Source of the DNA: Flavobacterium sp.
GTDB taxonomy: Bacteria; Bacteroidota; Bacteroidia; Flavobacteriales; Flavobacteriaceae
Reading direction: 5' to 3'
DNA length: 48,188 bases
Assembly (NCBI GenBank): GCA_008501705.1
Contig: QQUG01000038.1
Location: 1-48,188 of the forward strand
The notes beneath the pieces were generated by a model, which searched no databases, had not been told where the DNA came from, and worked only from the letters and a program-made list of their open reading frames with translations. The position numbers and the translations under genes were made by a program. Each line of letters begins with the position of its first letter. Positions within the stretch are counted from its first letter, which is position 1. Below are positions 42,607-48,188 of the stretch, in pieces.

Positions 42607-43554
42607 ATGCTGAATGTAAACATACGTTCTTTTTCCTACGGGCAAAACGAAATTTTGAAGGATATAGAATTTCGTCTGACGAAAGGTGAGCATATGGCCG
42701 TATTAGGAGAAAGTGGCTGCGGCAAATCAAGCCTGCTCCACCTTGTTTACGGCTTGCTGCATCTGGAACACGGCACTATCTCCTGGAATGACAACATTCT
42801 AAAAGGGCCTAAATTTAACCTGGTTCCGGGGGAACCTTTTATCAAGCTTGTGGCCCAGGAATTTAACGTGATGCCTTTTACTACGGTAGCCGAAAATGTT
42901 GCCGAACACCTTTCAAGGAGAGATATGGACGCCGATGCTTCCAGGGTTGAAACATTGCTGGAGGTTGTAGACCTTTCCAATTTTTCGACCGTTATGGTAA
43001 AAAACCTCAGCGGAGGCCAAAAACAACGTGTTGCCCTAGCCAAGGCCCTTGCAAACGAGCCCGAGCTTCTGCTGCTGGACGAACCTTTCAGCCATATAGA
43101 TACCTTCAGAAAAAATAAACTTAGACGGAAGGTATACAGCTACTTGAAAGAAAAAAATATTGCCTGTATTACTGCTACGCATGATGCCGGCGAAGCATTG
43201 GCATTTTCAGATACCATCCTTTTGATGAAAAATGGTAAAATCGACGCCTTCGGTACGCCCCGGCATGTATATACTTCGGTGGCAGATACCTATCAGGCAG
43301 GATTCTTCGATGAGGTTAACGAGCTTCCATCTTCCCTTTTTAACACAGATAATACAAATGGACAAAGTATATTATATCCGCATCAGCTTGTGCCTACTTC
43401 AGAAAAAACCGGGCTGAAAGTAAGTGTGCATCATAGCTATTTTAAGGGCAGTCATTACCTTATTCTTGCCAAATGGAAGGGAGAGGCCGTGTTTTTTGAG
43501 CATGCTTCCGAAATTCCCAATGGGGAGCAACTATATCTCAAGAAACAGGAGTGA
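42607..43554 (+). CDS. Orphan ABC transporter ATP-binding protein with C-terminal extension
   Basis: 315 residues. ATPase domain about 1-220: Walker A GESGCGKSS (34-42), Q-loop AQEFNVMPF, signature LSGGQKQRVALAKAL, Walker B LLLLDEPFS, H-loop ATHDAGEAL. Residues about 225-315 form a TOBE-like beta domain, as in importer or polyamine-type ATPases. No permease or binding-protein gene is adjacent; neighbours are a peptidase and a secreted protein. The missing partners must be elsewhere, or it acts as a soluble ATPase. The upstream terminator suggests a separate transcript. Confidence 0.85.
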   Translation: MLNVNIRSFSYGQNEILKDIEFRLTKGEHMAVLGESGCGKSSLLHLVYGLLHLEHGTISWNDNILKGPKFNLVPGEPFIKLVAQEFNVMPFTTVAENVAEHLSRRDMDADASRVETLLEVVDLSNFSTVMVKNLSGGQKQRVALAKALANEPELLLLDEPFSHIDTFRKNKLRRKVYSYLKEKNIACITATHDAGEALAFSDTILLMKNGKIDAFGTPRHVYTSVADTYQAGFFDEVNELPSSLFNTDNTNGQSILYPHQLVPTSEKTGLKVSVHHSYFKGSHYLILAKWKGEAVFFEHASEIPNGEQLYLKKQE

Positions 43555-43596
43555 CAGTGTCATTTAGTATATTTAACCATATACAATCCTACAATT

Positions 43597-44118
43597 ATGA
43601 AAAGGTCGATTCTTGTATCACTTTGTCTAATTCTTTACACTTCAGAAATGATTGGGCAGGAAGCAGCTTATTTAAATAAGGTAGACTCTGTGGATAACCT
43701 CATTGATACCTTGTATGGCGTGATCTCCGGAGAAAAAAATGAAGCCCGTGATTGGGAGTTGTTCAGGTTTTTGTTTACTCCGGAGGCCAAATTAATTCCT
43801 TCTGTAAAGAATAAGGACGGGGTTTATGAAGTTCGGTATATGTCCCCCGAAAACTACATTGAATCTGCCGGGAAATGGTTTATGGAAAATGGATTTTATG
43901 AAAAGGAACTTTTCCGAAAAACAGAATCGTTTGGAAATATAACTCACATTTTCAGCACCTACGAATCATTTAAAAGCAAGACGGATACCAAACCATTTAT
44001 GCGGGGTATTAACAGTATACAATTGCTTAATGATGGTGAGCGCTGGTGGATCGTGAATATTTACTGGACCCAGGAAACAGATAATAATCCCATTCCACAG
44101 TCGTATTTACCGCATTGA
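43597..44118 (+). CDS. Secreted NTF2/SnoaL-like hypothetical protein
   Basis: 173 residues with a signal peptide (RSILVSLCLILYTSEMIGQ, cleavage near 20). The rest has the SnoaL/NTF2-like layout: helix with VDNLIDTLYGVISG, DWELFRFLFTPEAKLIP, YIESAGKWFMENGFYEKEL, then strands FGNITHIFSTYESFKS and RGINSIQLLNDGERWWIVNIYWTQE. Such folds bind small ligands or have weak catalysis; no function is assigned. Its 3' end lies 3 nt from the convergent greA-like gene. Confidence 0.65.
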   Translation: MKRSILVSLCLILYTSEMIGQEAAYLNKVDSVDNLIDTLYGVISGEKNEARDWELFRFLFTPEAKLIPSVKNKDGVYEVRYMSPENYIESAGKWFMENGFYEKELFRKTESFGNITHIFSTYESFKSKTDTKPFMRGINSIQLLNDGERWWIVNIYWTQETDNNPIPQSYLPH

Positions 44119-44121
44119 TTC

Positions 44122-44580
44122 TTAGATCACTTCCTCAATTTTAATGGTGGTGTCGTTAAATTGTGCGGTATCTCCCTCCTTTTTTCCTAAAAGCAGTTTT
44201 CCTATAGGCGATTCTAGAGAAATACAGTAGAAAGTGCTGCCGTCTATTTCCACCGCTCCTGCAGAGACACTCATAAAATAAGTAGCCTTGTTGGTAATCA
44301 CAAGGCTTCCTAAATGAGCAATTTCATTTATGTGTTCGATAGATATCTTATGGAGAATTTGTTCCTGCTTTTCTACTTCGGCGAGTTGCATACTTAGGTT
44401 TTCCCGTTCCAGTTGTAGCATGGTGCGGTTGGTATGATGCTTATCTCCTACTGTACTCTTTTCTTCGTCAAATAAAGAATCCTTGATGTTTCCTATGGCA
44501 GCATTAATACGAGTCCTGTGATCGGTAATATAACGTTCACAGCGGCTTAGTAAAATGGATTTAATTTTCTGGTTGGTCAT
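44122..44580 (-). CDS. GreA/GreB-like protein
   Basis: 152 residues. The N-terminal part (about 1-75) is a helical coiled-coil with acidic tip residues, and the C-terminal part (about 85-152: LGSLVITNKATYFMSVSAGAV, then ISLESPIGKLLLGKKEGD) is the FKBP-like GreA C-terminal fold; SPIGKLLLGKKEGD is the family signature. GreA/B restart backtracked RNA polymerase. The shortened N-terminal coil differs from classical GreA, so it may be a regulator related to Gre factors. Overlaps the mtgA 3' end by 20 nt. Confidence 0.7.
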   Translation of the reverse strand: MTNQKIKSILLSRCERYITDHRTRINAAIGNIKDSLFDEEKSTVGDKHHTNRTMLQLERENLSMQLAEVEKQEQILHKISIEHINEIAHLGSLVITNKATYFMSVSAGAVEIDGSTFYCISLESPIGKLLLGKKEGDTAQFNDTTIKIEEVI

Positions 44581-45256
44581 TTTTACTAATATTTAATTCC
44601 CCTAAGTTATTCATTTGTCGCAAGACCCACTGTTTTCTGGCTTCCAGATATGCCGATCTTGGCGAGGCTTTATACTTGCAAGGATTAGGCAGTATTACCG
44701 CAATAGCTGCCGCCTGATGGTTACTTAGTCTTGAAGCATCTGTATCGAACCAATATCTGGCAGCCGCCTGGACTCCGTAAACTCCGTCCCCCATTTCAAT
44801 GCTGTTGAGATATACTTCGAGAATTCTTTCTTTGCCCCACAGGTTTTCAATAAGAAAGGTAAAATATGCTTCAAGCGCCTTTCTAAACCAGCTTCGGTCC
44901 GGCCAAAGAAATACGTTTTTCGCTGTTTGTTGTGAAATAGTACTTCCCCCCTTTAGCCGTTTTCCGGTATTATTATCCTTATACGCCTTTTTTATTGCAT
45001 CGTAGTCGAATCCGTTATGACGCAGAAAATTTTGATCTTCGGAACTGATCACAGCCAGTTGCATAGATCTTGAAATATCTTCAAGCTTTACCCAGTCATG
45101 TCGTATCTCGTGCTCTCCTTCTGCCTGGATTGCACGAATAGCCATCAAAGGAGTTGCCGGTACCGGAACAAAACGATAGACTAAAACCCATAGAACACTA
45201 AGAACTATAAACCAAAGCGTGGTTTTAATTAGAAATCGAAACAGTTTTTTTATCAT
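44561..45256 (-). CDS. mtgA: Monofunctional peptidoglycan glycosyltransferase
   Basis: Polymerises lipid II glycan strands at the inner membrane. 231 residues from ATG 45256 (MIKKLFRFLIKTTLWFIVL). One N-terminal transmembrane helix (about 8-30). The GT51 motifs are clear: VISSEDQNFLRHNGFD (catalytic Glu), KRLKGGSTISQQTAKNVFL, KERILEVYLNSIEMGDGVYGVQAAARYWF. The start codon overlaps the upstream gene stop (TGATG). A longer frame to 45337 lies inside the upstream gene and is not preferred. Confidence 0.93.
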   Translation of the reverse strand: MIKKLFRFLIKTTLWFIVLSVLWVLVYRFVPVPATPLMAIRAIQAEGEHEIRHDWVKLEDISRSMQLAVISSEDQNFLRHNGFDYDAIKKAYKDNNTGKRLKGGSTISQQTAKNVFLWPDRSWFRKALEAYFTFLIENLWGKERILEVYLNSIEMGDGVYGVQAAARYWFDTDASRLSNHQAAAIAVILPNPCKYKASPRSAYLEARKQWVLRQMNNLGELNISKNDQPEN

Positions 45257-46401
45257 CAGGAATCTACTAGATCTGCCAGTTGTTTCCCTACCGAACTTCC
45301 TATGGCAACACCCATTCCTCCAAGGCGTACACCACAAAATACATTATCTTCCAACTTCCTTACGATAGGCTTCTTTTTGCCTCCTACTCCCATAATTCCA
45401 CTCCATCGACTATCAACTTCAAACGGAGTATCGGGCAATATTGTTGTGCTAAGTAATTGTTCCAGTTTGCGTTGCACCAATTCTGTAAGCCCAGTTCGTG
45501 TTGTTTCTTCGGTTTTAAAGTCGAGGTTTCTTCCACCTCCTAAAAGGATCCTGTTATCTACATTTCGGAAATAATAATAACCCCGGTCCAGATGAAATGT
45601 CCCTTTTACTTTTAAATTTTCAATTGGTTTAGTGATCAACACCTGCGCTCTGGCCGGTTGCAGATCTTCATTAACGAACTGTTTTGCGAAACCATTTGTA
45701 GCGATGAAGAGTTTTTTTACTGAAATTTCACCAAAATTGTCCAAAACAAGCGATATTTTGTCATTTTTAGACGAAAATGAGTCAATCTTAGTCGAATTTA
45801 ATATAAAAATGTCTTTTTTTTGAGCCTTCTGAATAAGTGAATTCATCATCAGTCCGGCATCCAGTTGACCCTCATATTGATTAAATATTAGCTGTTTTTG
45901 GCTGTTTTTGAAGGAAAAAGGGTCTTTTTTAACCAAAAACACCTCTTTTTGGGTAATTCCTGCCTTTTTCATCAATTGATTAACGTATGGGATGGTGGTT
46001 TTACATTCTGTAAAAAAATTTTCATCTTCAGAAGTAAAGATCTCATAACCCCCATACTGATAGAATTTCATTGCCTGATCCCCTATTGTTTTTCGTAACA
46101 AGTCCAGGCCCTGAGCTCTGTTCTTAACGAGTGATATCACTTCCTCCTCTGTATGCGTTTTTAAGTCCTCCAGTATTTCAGAAACACTGCCAAAACACGC
46201 AAATCCCGCGTTCTTCGTGCTGGCGCCACTGGGTAGAACACCGCGCTCGAAAACAACTATTTTCTTATCGGGGAACCGTTGTCTTAAACGCAGGGCACAG
46301 CTTAGCCCTACTATGCCGCTACCAACGATGGCAAAATCTATATCATTAAGCCAGGTTTTACGTTCCCAATAGGAAAGATTGGTATGATGGGAATTTTTCA
46401 T
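45256..46401 (-). CDS. FAD-dependent oxidoreductase (DAO family)
   Basis: 381 residues. The Rossmann FAD motif GSGIVGLSCALRLRQRFP (about 27-44) is followed by VVFERGVLPSGASTKNAGFACFG. C-terminal substrate/FAD part: VKGTFHLDRGYYYFRN, NRILLGGGRNLDFKTEE, WSGIMGVGGKKKPIVRK, VFCGVRLGGMGVAIGSSVG. Probably oxidises an amine or amino acid; substrate not readable. Coupled with mtgA (shared TGATG) and then the Gre-like gene. The accC terminator ends 18 nt upstream of its start codon, so it needs its own promoter. Confidence 0.8.
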   Translation of the reverse strand: MKNSHHTNLSYWERKTWLNDIDFAIVGSGIVGLSCALRLRQRFPDKKIVVFERGVLPSGASTKNAGFACFGSVSEILEDLKTHTEEEVISLVKNRAQGLDLLRKTIGDQAMKFYQYGGYEIFTSEDENFFTECKTTIPYVNQLMKKAGITQKEVFLVKKDPFSFKNSQKQLIFNQYEGQLDAGLMMNSLIQKAQKKDIFILNSTKIDSFSSKNDKISLVLDNFGEISVKKLFIATNGFAKQFVNEDLQPARAQVLITKPIENLKVKGTFHLDRGYYYFRNVDNRILLGGGRNLDFKTEETTRTGLTELVQRKLEQLLSTTILPDTPFEVDSRWSGIMGVGGKKKPIVRKLEDNVFCGVRLGGMGVAIGSSVGKQLADLVDS

Positions 46402-46418
46402 TTTAAGTAAAATTCAAC

Positions 46419-46469
46419 AAAAAGGGCCAAATTCCTTAAGATTTTGTCCTCTTTTTTGGAATTTGGCCC
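46419..46469 (-). terminator. accC intrinsic terminator
   Basis: 12-bp perfect stem GGGCCAAATTCC (46424-46435) with GGAATTTGGCCC (46458-46469), 22-nt loop; on the minus strand five T follow (46419-46423). Located between accC and the FAD oxidoreductase gene. Confidence 0.8.
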
Positions 46470-46495
46470 ACTTTTTAGCCATTATTCGAAATTTT

Positions 46496-47848
46496 TTAAT
46501 CTTCTTCCGGCGATTCCATTTCCCAATTATTCATAAAGGCAGTAGTATAATTCCCTGCCACATAATCGGGGTGATCCATAAGTTGTCTGTGAAATGGAAT
46601 TGTAGTTTTTATTCCTTCGATCACGAATTCGTCCAGGGCACGCTTCATTTTATTGATTGCCTCATCACGAGTTTGTGCGGTTGTAATTAATTTGGCGATC
46701 ATAGAATCGTAGTTAGGCGGTATCACATAACCCGCATAAACGTGAGTATCGAGCCGTACTCCATGTCCGCCAGGAGCATGCAGCGTCGTGATCCTTCCGG
46801 GGGACGGACGAAAATCATTATATGGATCTTCAGCATTGATCCTGCATTCGATAGAATGTAAATTAGGAGTATAATGTTTCCCTGAGATAGGTACGCCCGC
46901 AGCAACTAGGATCTGTTCGCGGATAAGGTCGAAATCTATTACCTGTTCTGTGATAGGGTGTTCCACCTGTATCCGTGTATTCATTTCCATAAAGTAGAAA
47001 TTACGGTGCTTGTCTACAAGAAATTCTACGGTACCGGCACCTTCATACTTTATAAATTCGGCAGCTTTTACAGCCGCCATGCCCATATCGTTCCGCAATT
47101 TCTTTGTCATGAACGGACTAGGGGTCTCTTCGGTTAATTTTTGATGTCTTCGCTGAATAGAACAATCTCTTTCGCTTAAATGGCAAGCCTTTCCTGTGCT
47201 GTCTCCTACGATCTGGATCTCGATATGGCGTGGTTCCTCAATAAGCTTTTCCATGTACATATCGTCGTTCCCGAAGGCCGCTTTACTTTCTTGTCTGGCA
47301 GATTCCCAGGCTTCCTCCAGGTCTTCTTCCTTCCACACGGCTCGCATTCCCTTACCGCCACCTCCGGCACTGGCCTTCAACATAACGGGATAGCCTGTTT
47401 CTTCGGCTATCTTCTTACACGCTTCAAAATCGGGAATTATTCCGTCACTTCCGGGGACACATGGCACGCCGGCTTCTTTCATGGTTTCTTTGGCCATGGC
47501 CTTATCACCCATTCGCTCGATCATTTCGGCAGAGGCGCCTATAAACTTGATATCATGCTCCTCGCATATCTTAGAAAATCTAGCGTTTTCGGAAAGAAAT
47601 CCATAACCGGGATGTATTGCATCTGCATTGGTTATCTCTGCAGCCGATATTATATTGGCAATCTTTAAGTAACTTTCAGAACTTGGTGCCGGTCCAATAC
47701 AGACCGCCTCATCTGCAAAACGCACATGAAGACTCTCTTCATCAGCTTTCGAATATACCGCTACGGTTTTTATACCCATTTCCTTACAGGTTCGGATAAC
47801 ACGTAACGCGATTTCACCACGATTGGCTATTAATATCTTTTTAAACAT
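46496..47848 (-). CDS. accC: Acetyl-CoA carboxylase, biotin carboxylase subunit
   Basis: ATP-dependent carboxylation of biotin on BCCP, first half-reaction of acetyl-CoA carboxylase. 450 residues, start [28 protein letters not shown]-grasp core: [83 protein letters not shown]. Intact. It lies 60 nt downstream of the accB stop on the same strand; accB-accC is the usual operon order. Confidence 0.97.
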   Translation of the reverse strand: MFKKILIANRGEIALRVIRTCKEMGIKTVAVYSKADEESLHVRFADEAVCIGPAPSSESYLKIANIISAAEITNADAIHPGYGFLSENARFSKICEEHDIKFIGASAEMIERMGDKAMAKETMKEAGVPCVPGSDGIIPDFEACKKIAEETGYPVMLKASAGGGGKGMRAVWKEEDLEEAWESARQESKAAFGNDDMYMEKLIEEPRHIEIQIVGDSTGKACHLSERDCSIQRRHQKLTEETPSPFMTKKLRNDMGMAAVKAAEFIKYEGAGTVEFLVDKHRNFYFMEMNTRIQVEHPITEQVIDFDLIREQILVAAGVPISGKHYTPNLHSIECRINAEDPYNDFRPSPGRITTLHAPGGHGVRLDTHVYAGYVIPPNYDSMIAKLITTAQTRDEAINKMKRALDEFVIEGIKTTIPFHRQLMDHPDYVAGNYTTAFMNNWEMESPEED

Positions 47849-47908
47849 AATCTTCTAGAAATTTCAAAACAAAACATTCCTTCAAATGTGATGTTTTGTG
47901 ATTTGAAT

Positions 47909-48188
47909 TTATGAAGGGTCTACTAAAAACAAGGGTTGGTCGAATTCTACCGGGCTTGAGTCGTCCACTAAAACCTTTACGATCTTACCGGATACTTCAC
48001 TTTCGATCTCATTGAAAAGCTTCATGGCTTCGATCACACATAGTACATCTCCAACGGCTACAGAGTCTCCAACTTCTTTGAAAACTGGTTTGTCTGGAGC
48101 TGGTTTTCGGTAAAATGTACCTATGATTGGCGATTTTACAACTACATACTTAGACTCTTCATCGGCCGCAGGGGTTGGATCTGCAGGC
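47909..48188 (-). CDS. accB: Biotin carboxyl carrier protein, C-terminal part (cut by window edge)
   Basis: Carries biotin for acetyl-CoA carboxylase. The 92 C-terminal codons are present. An Ala/Pro-rich linker end (PADPTPAADEES) is followed by the biotinyl domain: VVVKSPIIGTFYRKPAPDKP, VGDVLCVIEAMKLFNEIESE with the biotinylated Lys of the EAMKL motif (codon 48020-48022), then SGKIVKVLVDDSSPVEFDQPLF. The N terminus lies beyond the window. Confidence 0.95.
   Translation of the reverse strand, partial: PADPTPAADEESKYVVVKSPIIGTFYRKPAPDKPVFKEVGDSVAVGDVLCVIEAMKLFNEIESEVSGKIVKVLVDDSSPVEFDQPLFLVDPS

Noticed and set aside
45257-45337. Longer mtgA start at 45337
   Set aside because: The extension lies inside the upstream gene and lacks membrane character; ATG 45256 coupled by TGATG is better.

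Overview
The window is a chromosomal segment of a bacterium of the Bacteroidetes, most likely a marine member of the Flavobacteriaceae. The evidence is internal: promoters of the Bacteroidetes type (TTTG, then about 15-23 nt, then TAnnTTTG or a close variant) in front of many genes, no strong dependence on Shine-Dalgarno sequences, a type IX secretion (type B) sorting domain protein, the long Bacteroidetes form of PurF, a viroplasmin-RNase H fusion, and an OmpA-like protein with TSP3 calcium-binding repeats.

Region 1 (1-6243) is housekeeping. On the minus strand acpP, fabF and rnc (cut by the window edge) form a fatty-acid/RNase III operon. Divergently, purN overlaps rnhA, followed by a PfkB-family kinase and purF, so two purine synthesis enzymes lie close together.

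Region 2 (6244-about 13270) is an accessory island between purF and sodA. It holds two copies of an unusual noncoding element. Each copy has a promoter-like sequence, a short conserved hairpin RNA candidate ending in an intrinsic terminator, and then a tandem array of 66-67 bp units (about eleven units in copy 1, about three in copy 2). Copy 1 lies just upstream of a ParD/ParE toxin-antitoxin pair, copy 2 just upstream of a DUF4265-type gene. The rest of the island is a loose series of unrelated small genes (small membrane protein, DUF4375-like, TonB-C-like, RDD, a small secreted protein) separated by foldback sequences; three of these start just after a stop codon with the same TATAAATCA motif, which recalls gene cassettes. 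A large pentapeptide-repeat protein with a C-terminal TIR/deoxyribosyltransferase-like domain is encoded on the opposite strand.

Region 3 (13268-28318) returns to core and semi-core genes: sodA, an AddA-like helicase-nuclease, glycine C-acetyltransferase, an OmpA/TSP3 porin, an AddB-like nuclease, tRNA-Ala(GGC), a secreted surface protein, a 27-residue membrane peptide candidate, a tandem universal stress protein, a GNAT acetyltransferase and a T9SS cargo protein.

Region 4 (28525-48188) is dense housekeeping: MATE exporter, queD, lpxH, recJ, a CMD/AhpD-like protein, a uracil-DNA glycosylase-like protein, rsmI, tdk, alr, mscL, asd, DoxX-like, prolyl oligopeptidase, an orphan ABC ATPase, a GreA-like factor, mtgA, an FAD oxidoreductase, and accC-accB of acetyl-CoA carboxylase. 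The window therefore begins and ends in fatty-acid synthesis genes. The most unusual content is the duplicated hairpin/tandem-repeat element of region 2.
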